Assembly: GCA_002772455.1 (NCBI GenBank)
Contig: PCSQ01000027.1
Location: 1-8,525 of the forward strand
Source: Candidatus Beckwithbacteria bacterium CG23_combo_of_CG06-09_8_20_14_all_47_9
GTDB taxonomy: Bacteria > Patescibacteriota > Microgenomatia > UBA1400 > CG1-02-47-37
Direction of reading: 5' to 3'
DNA length: 8,525 nucleotides
The notes beneath the pieces are model-generated. The model worked only from the letters and a program-made list of their open reading frames with translations, was not told the DNA's origin and did no database searches. The translations under genes and the position numbers were made by a program. Positions 1 to 7,391 of the stretch are shown piece after piece (the stretch's first letter is position 1; each line of letters begins with the position of its first letter).

Positions 1-512
1 CCGTAATATTTTTTGATTCTTTTCTGGACCGTCCGGGAAATGGCAATATACTCGTCCGGTCTTTGGGCATAGACTAAATCATCAGCCTGCAGCCGTTTCT
101 GCCACGGGCCAAGCCATCGGCCCAAGCCGGGTTCGGTTAAATACTCTTTTTGGTGCGACCATAAATACCGGGTTGGCGTTAAACAATAACAAATGTGCCG
201 AGTCCGTGGTGAAGTAATCACCGCTTTCGCCTCGGCACTAGTCACCGAAATCACTAAATCAAAGCCGGAAAAGTTAAACGACTCGAACGCCAGCGGCATC
301 AACCAAGGATATAACTCATGATGGGTTTTGGCCCCGGGCAATGAATTTAACCAGGAAGCCCGGACATCCCAAGTTTTAGCCCATGAAGCCGATTGAGACT
401 GATAAACCGCCGTATACAGCGGCGCCTCCGGCCACAGCCGATGCAGATTAATTAAAACCTGTTCGGCCCCGCCGAACTTATTGACGCGGTCGTAGACTAA
501 AGCAACTTTCAT
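1..512 (-). CDS. GT4-family glycosyltransferase, N-terminal part (3' end beyond window)
   Basis: The frame is open from ATG at 512 to the window edge, giving 170 residues without a stop. The start MKVALVYDRV followed by FGGAEQVL (residues 13-20) is the usual N-terminal beta strand and glycine loop of a GT-B, GT4 glycosyltransferase. SVTSAEAKAV (about 94-103), the CYCLTPTRYLW segment (about 113-123) and YIAISRTVQKRI (about 156-167) match the acceptor-side domain of WbaZ/mannosyltransferase-like GT4 enzymes. The nucleotide-sugar-binding C-terminal half lies outside the window, so catalytic residues cannot be checked. Such enzymes work on the cytoplasmic side of the membrane, adding a sugar from an NDP-sugar to a lipid-linked acceptor. 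The start lies inside the preceding gene (35-base overlap) and has no clear Shine-Dalgarno sequence, so translational coupling is likely. Family is fairly certain; donor and acceptor are unknown. Confidence 0.85.
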   Translation of the reverse strand, partial: MKVALVYDRVNKFGGAEQVLINLHRLWPEAPLYTAVYQSQSASWAKTWDVRASWLNSLPGAKTHHELYPWLMPLAFESFNFSGFDLVISVTSAEAKAVITSPRTRHICYCLTPTRYLWSHQKEYLTEPGLGRWLGPWQKRLQADDLVYAQRPDEYIAISRTVQKRIKKYY

Positions 513-1575
513 AAACAGCCAGGGTTTTTTTGGCGGTCTGCTCCCAAGTATATTGACGGCAAAATGATTGAGCTTGATTGATTTTTTTAAGGCGGGTGGC
601 TACCGGCAACCTTAAGCACTGTTTCATTTTCTCGGCCAATTCCTCCGGCCGGTCCGGGTCAAAATACTCGGCTTGGTTACCGTAGGTTTCCGGCAGGGCC
701 GCCCGGCGGCTCGATAAGACTAAAGTCCGCGCGGCCATCGCCTCCAGCCCCGGCAAACCGAAACCCTCAAAGCGCGAGGCAGTGACAAAAGCCGCGGCAT
801 GATGATAAAACCGGCCCAAATCAGCGTCGGTAGAAAAATCCTGCAATTTAACCAGGGACCGGGCAGGACTGCCTGTCAGCTGACGCTGTAAATACTGGTA
901 GAACCAATCACGGCCGGTGACAATCACTAATTTAACCTCCGGTTCGCCGGCAGTCAGCAATTTCATCGCTTCCAGCAAACAGGCCACATTTTTGTGCGGA
1001 TAAACATTACCCACGTAAATAAAATAAGGCTGGTCCAGCGGCGGCTTGGTCCGGGAATAATCTTTAAAAAATTCTTGGCTGGCCGCCTCCGGAGTAATCA
1101 CAATCTTATCGGCCTTAACGGCATAATGGCTCAAAATATCATCTTTTACCCAGCGGCTGGGTACGAAAATTTTCTGCGAAACCAGCACTGCCTTTTTGAC
1201 CACCAAATGATATCCCAATCGCTTTAACCAGTAAGTGCCGGGCCAATGAGTCGTCGTTCCCAAGCCTTTAGAATGATGTTTAATCAAATCATGAATCGTT
1301 ACCACAAACGGACCGGGAAAATTTAAGGGAACATTAAAATGCAGAAAGTGGGTCAGGTCAGGTTTAAACGACCGGATCAAGCCGGTTAAATACCGCTGTT
1401 CCGCCCAAGAATAAGGCTTAATTTTAGTTATTTTTGGGGTCAACCGCACCAGGTCTAATTTAGGCTTAAGCGCTTGCATCGCCGTCACCAATTCCTGGGT
1501 ATAGCGGCCTAAGCCGGTATGCGACGGCCCCCAAAAACGGCAATCTAGGAGAACTTTATTTTGAGAATTTTCCAT
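478..1575 (-). CDS. GT4-family glycosyltransferase (mannosyltransferase-like)
   Basis: This complete 365-residue protein has the usual length for a two-domain GT-B enzyme. The N-terminal acceptor domain carries the loop TGLGRYTQEL (20-29), VVTIHDL (91-97) and a FVPSRWVKDDI stretch (137-147). The C-terminal donor domain has YVGNVYPHKN (187-196), the phosphate-binding turn, and a complete EX7E motif in EGFGLPGLEAM (E270 and E278), so it looks catalytically competent. The pattern resembles GT4 mannosyltransferases of O-antigen and capsule loci, but sugar specificity cannot be read from it. There is no signal peptide or membrane span, so it is probably cytosolic or membrane-peripheral. The ATG at 1575 lies 31 bases inside the upstream GT2 gene and has no Shine-Dalgarno sequence; the last 35 bases overlap the next GT4 gene. 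Both overlaps suggest coupled translation in one operon. Confidence 0.92.
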   Translation of the reverse strand: MENSQNKVLLDCRFWGPSHTGLGRYTQELVTAMQALKPKLDLVRLTPKITKIKPYSWAEQRYLTGLIRSFKPDLTHFLHFNVPLNFPGPFVVTIHDLIKHHSKGLGTTTHWPGTYWLKRLGYHLVVKKAVLVSQKIFVPSRWVKDDILSHYAVKADKIVITPEAASQEFFKDYSRTKPPLDQPYFIYVGNVYPHKNVACLLEAMKLLTAGEPEVKLVIVTGRDWFYQYLQRQLTGSPARSLVKLQDFSTDADLGRFYHHAAAFVTASRFEGFGLPGLEAMAARTLVLSSRRAALPETYGNQAEYFDPDRPEELAEKMKQCLRLPVATRLKKINQAQSFCRQYTWEQTAKKTLAVYESCFSLRPRQ

Positions 1576-2420
1576 AATTTAAAAGTGTCAATGCCTAAAA
1601 ATACCAGCCATTTAACCGGTAAAAAATACTGCCGGCGGTAGTGTTTATTATAAAACAGCTTCATCGCCGCAAAAAAAGCCCGGATGGTTTTCAAACGGAT
1701 TTCCCGGTCCGGCTTATTGATGCCCGATGCCCCTTTCAAATGAGTAATTTTGGTGATTGGAGTATAAATTATTTTCCAGCCGGCGGCTTTAATCCGAAAC
1801 GCTAAATCAATATCCTCGCCGTACATAAAAAATTTCTCGTCGAGCAAACCCACCTGTCTTAAAGCTTCCCGCCGGAGCATAAAGAAAGCGCCGACCGGCG
1901 TATCAATTTCATGAGTCGTGTTTAAATCTTGCCAGCCCTGATGATATTGGCCGAAAACTTGACTCCTGGGAAACAGTTTTTCCAGACCGCAGTAATAAGT
2001 CAAACTCGCCCAAGGCGTCGGGAAACCCCGGTGCGAGGCCGGGTCAATCCGGCCGTTTTTTAGCTCCACCCGGCAGGTAGACAAACCGACCCGGGGATTC
2101 TGATCCATGTACGCCACCATCTTCACCAAAGTCTCCGGTTCAACCAAAGTATCGGAATTTAACAACAGCTGGTAATGGCCTTTGGCCTGCCTTAACCCCA
2201 GGTTATTGCCGCCGGCAAAACCCAGGTTGCCAGGGGCTTCGATAATTTTGACTGACGGAAATTTCGACCGGACTATTTGGGCAATTCCGTCGGCGCTCGC
2301 ATTATCCACCAAAATCACTTCCTGTTTGCCCGGCATACGCCGGGCCTTAAAAACCGACTCTAGCGTCTGTAAAGTCAAGTCTTTAGTTTTGTAGTTAACG
2401 ATGATAATCGATAAATCCAT
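1545..2420 (-). CDS. GT2-family glycosyltransferase (WbbL/rhamnosyltransferase-like)
   Basis: This complete 291-residue protein has a GT-A fold. It starts MDLSIIIVNYKTK, the first strand of the nucleotide-binding domain. VDNASADG (38-45) binds the nucleotide, GNLGFAGGNN (64-73) is the typical glycine loop, and LNSDT (87-91) supplies the DXD-like metal site. VGAFFMLRR (176-184) and MYGEDIDLAFR (199-209) follow, the latter with the likely catalytic acid pair E202/D203, then H227. This set matches WbbL-type enzymes, many of which transfer rhamnose from dTDP-rhamnose, although the family also uses other sugars. A hydrophobic C-terminal stretch (about 266-288) may attach it to the membrane. The ATG shares one base with the TAA of the upstream gene and has the best Shine-Dalgarno sequence in the window. 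It is a paralogue of the GT2 gene at 6528-7391, with nearly the same motif spacing. Family is secure; substrate is unknown. Confidence 0.93.
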   Translation of the reverse strand: MDLSIIIVNYKTKDLTLQTLESVFKARRMPGKQEVILVDNASADGIAQIVRSKFPSVKIIEAPGNLGFAGGNNLGLRQAKGHYQLLLNSDTLVEPETLVKMVAYMDQNPRVGLSTCRVELKNGRIDPASHRGFPTPWASLTYYCGLEKLFPRSQVFGQYHQGWQDLNTTHEIDTPVGAFFMLRREALRQVGLLDEKFFMYGEDIDLAFRIKAAGWKIIYTPITKITHLKGASGINKPDREIRLKTIRAFFAAMKLFYNKHYRRQYFLPVKWLVFLGIDTFKLWKILKIKFS

Positions 2421-3592
2421 TAGGCGCCTCCCAGCTGTTGATAGACTAAATTAAGGCGGTTGGAAATATTGCCCCAGTTGTATTGGCGGTAAACAATTTT
2501 CTTGGCTTTAGCCGCCAAACGCCGGGACAACTGCCGATTTTCCAGGACTCTGATGGCTTGACCGGCCAAAGCTTCGGCCGACTCGGCCACCAAAACGCTG
2601 TCTTTAGCGTCAATCCCTTCAATCCCCAGCTTCGTCGTCACCACCGGCAGGCCGCTGGCCATCGCTTCCAAAACTTTATATTTAGTCCCCCGGCCGTTTC
2701 TAATCGGCGCCAGCAAAACACTGGCCCTGGCAAAGGCCGTCCGGATATCGGCCACGTTGCCTTCAATTTTGATTCCGGCTTGGACCAGCTGCAAAATTTC
2801 TTTGGTCGGGTTGCGGCCGACAATCAATAACCGGGCCCGGGGGAACCGAACAATAATTTTCGGCCAGATGGCTTTAGCTAAAAACTGGGCCGCGTCGCGG
2901 TTGGGCAGCCACTTGAAATTACCGATAAACAAAACTATTTTGCCGGCCCGCGGCTTAACCCGGGAAAAATAATCGCTGTCGACACCGTTGGCCACCACGT
3001 CAACCTTCTTATCCTTGACCGATTGATTCATCATTTGCCGGTCAGAATCAGACATGGCCGCCAAACGGCTGGCCCGCCGCCAAAAATATTTTTCCCAAAG
3101 ATTAATCTTCAAAACGTCAAAATACAGCAGCGGTTTTACCGGCCAAAATTTAAAATCACGGACAAACTGCTGATAGACCAAGTACTCTATCGTCTGCTCC
3201 ACCAGTAAAGTCGGAATTTTCGTCTGGGGCAAATTCGGCATGATATAAAAAGTTTCAGCGTGGATTAAATCGTAGTTACCCGAAGCCAACTCTTCGGTGA
3301 TCGCCCGGCGGAAAGACCGGGATAGATAAATGCTGACTAAAAACGGGTAGGGAGTAAACAAGGCCAATAATAGATTGCGCGGATCCCAAGGCTGACGCCG
3401 CCGAAAAACCCTGACTTCACGGCAAAACGGCCTTAGATTCTTTAGGTACTCAATCTCTTTATCGGACCGGATAAAGCTGAATAAAGTGATTTGGTGTTTT
3501 TTTGACAGGTTCTTTAATAAATTGTAGCTTCTGATCTGCCCGCCGGAATACAGCGGATACGGCAGGTACGGCGTCAGCATCAGAATCTTCAT
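2420..3592 (-). CDS. GT4-family glycosyltransferase (PEP-CTERM/EPS-type sugar transferase-like)
   Basis: This complete 390-residue GT-B enzyme has an N-terminal domain starting MKILMLTPYLPYP, followed by SGGQIRSYNLLKNLS (16-30), the acceptor-side glycine loop. IHAETFYIMPNLP (110-122) and AAMSDSDRQMM (178-188) are also family-like. The donor domain starts near residue 218: FIGNFKWLPNRDAAQFL (222-238), LLIVGRNP (255-262) and GRGTKYKVLEAMASGLPVV (300-318). In the EX7E motif the second Glu is present (E309), but the first position is Arg (R301). As I recall, this is normal for the subfamily related to TIGR03087 sugar transferases, which use a G-x-K-x-L-E form. The protein is probably cytosolic or membrane-peripheral and would extend a lipid-linked glycan. 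The start overlaps the upstream stop as ATGA, without a Shine-Dalgarno sequence. Its own TAA shares a base with the next ATG. Substrate is unknown. Confidence 0.92.
   Translation of the reverse strand: MKILMLTPYLPYPLYSGGQIRSYNLLKNLSKKHQITLFSFIRSDKEIEYLKNLRPFCREVRVFRRRQPWDPRNLLLALFTPYPFLVSIYLSRSFRRAITEELASGNYDLIHAETFYIMPNLPQTKIPTLLVEQTIEYLVYQQFVRDFKFWPVKPLLYFDVLKINLWEKYFWRRASRLAAMSDSDRQMMNQSVKDKKVDVVANGVDSDYFSRVKPRAGKIVLFIGNFKWLPNRDAAQFLAKAIWPKIIVRFPRARLLIVGRNPTKEILQLVQAGIKIEGNVADIRTAFARASVLLAPIRNGRGTKYKVLEAMASGLPVVTTKLGIEGIDAKDSVLVAESAEALAGQAIRVLENRQLSRRLAAKAKKIVYRQYNWGNISNRLNLVYQQLGGA
2427..2432 (-). promoter_or_regulatory. Shine-Dalgarno sequence of the downstream GT2 gene
   Basis: The minus strand reads GGGAGG six bases before the ATG at 2420. 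It lies inside the last codons of the upstream GT4 gene (Leu-Gly-Gly-Ala-stop). It is the only good, well-spaced ribosome binding site I found in this gene run, so this GT2 may be translated by fresh initiation as well as by coupling. A functional role is inferred from position and match only. Confidence 0.6.
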
Positions 3593-4977
3593 AAGTTACA
3601 GCCGCGCAAATCAACAATCGTATATTTATCTGTTTTAACCAGCGAGGAGCATCTGGCTTCTAAGTAATTGCTGACGCTGTCAAAATTAACCGAAACATAG
3701 TGAGTCGCTCCGGCTTGGACCTTAGCCTCAATATTAACCCCGTCGGGCCAACCGTGACGATTGGTTTGGTACAAAAATGCCGGGTCGGAGTTGTAAGCGG
3801 CAATTACCAAGGCATCTTTGGGAGTAAGCGCGTCAACCGCCTTACCGGCCTCAACAATTTCCGGCCGGTTGATGTTAAAATAGCCGCGGACTTCGTACCA
3901 GCCGAAAGCTAAAGATAAAAACACCAAACTTAAAGCTACTCCCCAATTTATTAATTTAATCAGAAGATTCTTTGACGAATCCACAATCTGCCAAAAACCA
4001 AAGGCCACCAAAATTGACCCGACCGGCATCAGCGGCAACTGATAATAATCATGGGTCACGTTACCCATGGCGAAAATGATCATGTAGGCAACAATTGACA
4101 ACAGCCAGATAAAAATCCCCAGCCGTTTTTTATCCTGGTAGCTGCTGATCATCCCCAAAATCAGCAGGACAAAACCGCCGGTGGCAAAGATTAGCCGGTT
4201 CAGCCGCTCATATATCAGCCAGCGAAACCAAGCGCCGGTAAAGCGGATATCGGTACCGTTTAAAAGCCAGTTTGAGGCAAAACTGGCTTCCGGATGATTA
4301 GCCAGGTGAATCCGCCACAAAATTAATGGCGCCAAAGCCACGGCTCCCCATCGCCCCATTAACTTCGGCTGCCAGCGGCCGTAATATAAAAATACCGGCA
4401 GCACAAAAATCGCATATGGCTTCACTAAAAGGCTTAAGCCAAATACCCCTGCGCTCCATAAATTCCACGGTTTAAGCAGGAACAGATAAAGGGCGATTAA
4501 CCCCAGGCTGACAAAAATCGGGTCGGGCATAATCACCCGGCCGTAATAAATATTGTAAGGATTCAGGGCATAAAATAAACCGGCGGCCAGAGCAATTTTT
4601 TGGCCGAATAGTTTTGAGGCAATCAAATATAAAACCGCCGCGCCAAGACTCGCAAAAACCACGCTGACTAACCGGGCATAGGTTTCATTAATCCCCCAGA
4701 TTTTGTAAACCCCGGCGACGACAGCGTTATAAAACGGAAACTCGTTAATAAAATAACGGTTCGGATTAGGCAAACCCTTGTCATTGAGGGCCAAAAAACT
4801 GTCTGATTGAGGATATAAAGGGTTAAAGCCGTCTTTGACAAAGTTGCGGGCGACGGCAGCAGTGTCTGCCTGCCGCCACGAATGCCAATCAGCCACCGGA
4901 TTGCTGATTTTATACAACCGGGGGATAAAGGTAACCGCGAAAATTAACCCCGCCAAGAGCCATTTAGTCTTTAACAT
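3589..4977 (-). CDS. GT39/ArnT-like membrane glycosyltransferase (PMT_2 type)
   Basis: This complete 462-residue protein is very hydrophobic, with roughly nine to eleven membrane spans up to about residue 360, then a soluble tail. The first span (about 7-24) leads into an external loop with DWHSWRQADTAAVARNF (30-46), where D30 and D38 hold the place of the acidic residues of ArnT/PMT enzymes. VIMPDPIF (148-155) gives the second conserved Asp-containing loop, and THDYYQLPLMP (308-318) is a further family signature. Enzymes of this class (GT39/GT83-like, GT-C fold) take a sugar from a polyprenyl-phosphate donor and attach it to a lipid, glycan or protein outside the membrane. The tail (about 365-462, including AAYNSDPAFLYQTNRHGWP) is probably extracytoplasmic and is common in this family. 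The ATG lies 14 bases inside the upstream gene; its TGA overlaps the next ATG by four bases. No polyprenyl-phosphate-sugar synthase is present in the window. Acceptor and sugar are unknown. Confidence 0.87.
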   Translation of the reverse strand: MLKTKWLLAGLIFAVTFIPRLYKISNPVADWHSWRQADTAAVARNFVKDGFNPLYPQSDSFLALNDKGLPNPNRYFINEFPFYNAVVAGVYKIWGINETYARLVSVVFASLGAAVLYLIASKLFGQKIALAAGLFYALNPYNIYYGRVIMPDPIFVSLGLIALYLFLLKPWNLWSAGVFGLSLLVKPYAIFVLPVFLYYGRWQPKLMGRWGAVALAPLILWRIHLANHPEASFASNWLLNGTDIRFTGAWFRWLIYERLNRLIFATGGFVLLILGMISSYQDKKRLGIFIWLLSIVAYMIIFAMGNVTHDYYQLPLMPVGSILVAFGFWQIVDSSKNLLIKLINWGVALSLVFLSLAFGWYEVRGYFNINRPEIVEAGKAVDALTPKDALVIAAYNSDPAFLYQTNRHGWPDGVNIEAKVQAGATHYVSVNFDSVSNYLEARCSSLVKTDKYTIVDLRGCNL

Positions 4978-6553
4978 ACATTCCCGCCATGGCTAATCCC
5001 AAAAATGACCAATAAGCGTAAGCCACTTTCGACGCCTCAAACACGTCAATATACAGCGCATTGACTAACAACCCAAAAGTGACTGCCAGAGCGGCACAAG
5101 CCAGGGCATAGTCAAACGGCCGTTTTGCCGCCAGATATTTTTGCCACATTAACCTAACCGCCAGATAAAAAATTGCCAGGAAAGAAATAAAACCCAACAG
5201 GCCGGTCTCGCCCAACAGCCGCAAATAATCGTTGTCCGTCGATTCGGCAATGGTAAATTCCCACACGTGTTCTTTCACTAACGTCGAGTAGCCGGTACCT
5301 AGCCAGGGATTAGCTTTTAGAGCTTTAAGGGCATTGGGCCAAAGAGTATCCAGGCGGATACCGAAGGACAAACCGTACTTTAAGGCGTTGGCCGAATAGT
5401 TAACGTTAACGGTCTCTCCGGAAGTGGTCGCCAAATAGGCCCGCAAGCGGTCATAGGTATCATCATAAACGTCAGCCGGTTTGACTCCCGAACTTGACTC
5501 CGGTTTGCCAGCTTGCCCGGCGGATGCCGGGCCCGGCTGGGGCGGCACGTCTGTCTGCGTCGCCACCAGCGCCAATTGCTGTTCCAAAGTTAAATCCAAA
5601 GCCATCGGCAAACCGTCCCTGGGCGGCTGGGTAAACGGCCGCATCACTAAATCTTTAACACCCTGCAACTTAAAGATATGGCCGAAGCGTTCGGACAAAT
5701 CACCGAAAGACATCATCACGATCGTACTGACCGCCACCACCGCCAAACCCCGGGGCAAAACCCACAACTTTGACCGCTTTTTTAAGAGAATAGCAAACGC
5801 CGCCAAAATTCCGGCCATATAGGCAATCCAGGAAATCCTCGAAGCCGATAAAATTAACAGCCAATACTCCACCCCGGCCAAAGATAAAGCCGCCAACCGC
5901 CACCACCGGGACGGATGAAGCAATCCCAAAATAATCAAGGGGATAATGGTCATCATTACCCAGGCGGCCAAGTCAAAGTGGCCGCCGAAAGTCGACAGCA
6001 CCCGGGCATGCTCGGTCAAATACAAAGCAATCCCTTTGGCAAACTCCCGGTTCATGGTCGAATAAGCCGGCCAGTAAAGGTATTTTTGGCCGAAACCGTA
6101 AATCGCCACGCTCAAAACCGTCACCCCTAAAAGCAGCAGTAAACCGGACAGTTGCCGCTTGGTCCGGACCGCGAAAAAGAAAAGAAAAAATAGCGAAAAA
6201 TACTCGATCCGCCGGACCCAATGCAGGAAAACCTTAGCCACCTGGATCCATTCCGGATAGACGGTTTTAGTAATAAAAATCGCCGATAGTGTCGACAATA
6301 AACCAACAACAAGATAGACCAGAATCGGTTTTAACAGCGGCGCCCGGGAAATCCTGATTTTTTTAAATATAACCTGGGTCCAAAAAATCAGGTTGACTGC
6401 CAAAATAATAATATCTTCCAAACGCACCCGGACGTTATATCCGGGCAAAATATCAAACAGCGGCCATTTGGGGTACAGCGGTAAAAACACGAGTAAAAAC
6501 CCGGCCGCAATAGTCAACCAATAGTAATTAAGCCAATTTAAAAGCTTCGTCAT
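4964..6553 (-). CDS. O-antigen ligase/polymerase-like membrane protein (Wzy_C domain)
   Basis: This complete 529-residue protein has about ten or more membrane spans on either side of one long external loop (about 285-412). RVLSTFGGHFDLAAW (184-198) and LILSASRISWIA (233-244) are typical of Wzy/WaaL-like proteins. The end of the loop carries R400 and NALKALKANPWLGTGYSTL (407-425), then STDNDYLRLLGETGLLGF (438-455), the Wzy_C signature. The family would either polymerise lipid-linked repeat units or transfer finished glycan to an acceptor; sequence alone does not separate these. Two oddities: the position usually held by His in the signature is Asp (D440), and the loop contains a Pro/Gly/Ser-rich linker (about 336-358) encoded by a GC-rich palindrome. 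H429, eleven residues earlier, might stand in for the His. The ATG at 6553 lies 26 bases inside the upstream GT2 gene, without a clear Shine-Dalgarno sequence. Family is secure; role is inferred. Confidence 0.9.
   Translation of the reverse strand: MTKLLNWLNYYWLTIAAGFLLVFLPLYPKWPLFDILPGYNVRVRLEDIIILAVNLIFWTQVIFKKIRISRAPLLKPILVYLVVGLLSTLSAIFITKTVYPEWIQVAKVFLHWVRRIEYFSLFFLFFFAVRTKRQLSGLLLLLGVTVLSVAIYGFGQKYLYWPAYSTMNREFAKGIALYLTEHARVLSTFGGHFDLAAWVMMTIIPLIILGLLHPSRWWRLAALSLAGVEYWLLILSASRISWIAYMAGILAAFAILLKKRSKLWVLPRGLAVVAVSTIVMMSFGDLSERFGHIFKLQGVKDLVMRPFTQPPRDGLPMALDLTLEQQLALVATQTDVPPQPGPASAGQAGKPESSSGVKPADVYDDTYDRLRAYLATTSGETVNVNYSANALKYGLSFGIRLDTLWPNALKALKANPWLGTGYSTLVKEHVWEFTIAESTDNDYLRLLGETGLLGFISFLAIFYLAVRLMWQKYLAAKRPFDYALACAALAVTFGLLVNALYIDVFEASKVAYAYWSFLGLAMAGMYVKD
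5515..5537. repeat. Nested GC-rich palindrome inside the Wzy_C gene
   Basis: GCCCGGC at 5515-5521 and its reverse complement at 5526-5532 flank a four-base spacer (GGAT). The second arm runs on into a 12-base perfect palindrome, GCCGGGCCCGGC (5526-5537), so two alternative hairpins share one arm. The element falls in frame in the Pro/Gly/Ser/Ala linker of the external loop, where a length change would be tolerated. It could be a short dispersed repeat or simply GC-rich linker codons. Confidence 0.6.
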
Positions 6554-7391
6554 AAATCTTGTTTCTGAATATTATTTTTCTTAAAAATGCCCCTGTTTTT
6601 AATAATAACCGAAGCCAAGAATATTGCCAATGTGAATAATGTTTTTGATAAATATATTTTAAGCCTTTGTACTCACCCAAAATCGCTCCACGGCTTGATC
6701 CCGAGGCTTGGCCTAAATGAGTCAGGGCCGGCCGGGAAAAATAATCTACCCGGTATCCCAATTGGTTGGCCCGCAGACAAAACTCCACGTCCTCGCCGTA
6801 CATAAAAATTTTATCGTCCAAACCCTTCAATTTCCGGTAAACATCCCGGCTGATTAACATGGCCGTGCCTGCTAGCCAACCAGGATGGCGGTTTTTTTTA
6901 AAATAACTAATGCAGTTAACGTGATAGGCCGGAAAAAACCAAGAGATTAGCGGCAGATCATCAATAAACAGCATCCAGGCTTTTACCCGCCACAAATCAG
7001 GCAGATAACCGCCCTGGGGCTGGACCGAACCGTCGGAATTTAACAGTCGGCAGGAAGCGATCGAAGAATTTTGTTTCACAGCCATTTTCATAAGAGTATC
7101 AATCGTGTTTGATTTTAATATAGTATCGCTATTTAACAGCCAAATATATTTACCAGAGCTTCTTCTAAAACCGAAATTGTTGCCGCCGGCAAAACCTAAA
7201 TTCCCGCCCGAATCATAAAATTTTACCCAGGGAAATCTTTTTTTCAAATAATCGATCGAACCGTCAGCCGAACCGTTATCCACCACCACCACTTCTTTAT
7301 TTAATTTATCTTTAGATTTAGAAATCGACGCCAAACAATCAGCGGTCACCTGCTTGGTTTTGTAGTTAATGATGATGATCGATAAATCCAT
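6528..7391 (-). CDS. GT2-family glycosyltransferase (WbbL/rhamnosyltransferase-like)
   Basis: This complete GT-A enzyme has 287 residues from the ATG at 7391. A GTG at 7394, forming a four-base GTGA overlap, is an alternative start. I prefer the ATG because it gives [13 protein letters not shown], matching the start of the paralogue at 1545-2420. From that ATG, VDNGSADGS (37-45), GGNLGFAGGNN (62-72), LNSDT (86-90), WLAGTAMLISR (172-182), MYGEDVEFCLR (197-207) and H225 give the full nucleotide, metal and catalytic motif set. E200 and D201 are the likely acid pair. The role is cytoplasmic transfer of a sugar, possibly rhamnose, to a lipid-linked acceptor. Parts of the gene are strikingly AT-rich (25% GC by hand count over 6541-6660, 30% over 7081-7140), unlike its neighbours near 50%. 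This suggests recent exchange or relaxed codon choice. No Shine-Dalgarno sequence; translation is probably coupled to the upstream stop. Confidence 0.91.
   Translation of the reverse strand: MDLSIIIINYKTKQVTADCLASISKSKDKLNKEVVVVDNGSADGSIDYLKKRFPWVKFYDSGGNLGFAGGNNFGFRRSSGKYIWLLNSDTILKSNTIDTLMKMAVKQNSSIASCRLLNSDGSVQPQGGYLPDLWRVKAWMLFIDDLPLISWFFPAYHVNCISYFKKNRHPGWLAGTAMLISRDVYRKLKGLDDKIFMYGEDVEFCLRANQLGYRVDYFSRPALTHLGQASGSSRGAILGEYKGLKYIYQKHYSHWQYSWLRLLLKTGAFLRKIIFRNKIYDEAFKLA

Noticed and set aside
994..1227. 77-codon open frame on the plus strand
   Set aside because: It is antisense to a clear GT4 gene, with no family resemblance.
2483..2830. 115-codon open frame on the plus strand
   Set aside because: It lies wholly antisense to the GT4 gene at 2420-3592, and its translation has no recognisable motif; the GC-rich codons of the real gene leave the opposite strand open.
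3589..3592. Recoded UGA (Gracilibacteria-type code)
   Set aside because: UGA ends this gene and the acetyltransferase at the expected C-termini, with downstream starts overlapping them, so UGA acts as a stop here.
5515..5537. Palindrome as a rho-independent terminator
   Set aside because: It is GC-rich but has no T-run on either side and lies in the middle of a coding region.
5481..5822. 113-codon open frame on the plus strand
   Set aside because: It is antisense to the Wzy_C gene, spans the GC-rich palindrome region, and shows no domain or ribosome binding site.
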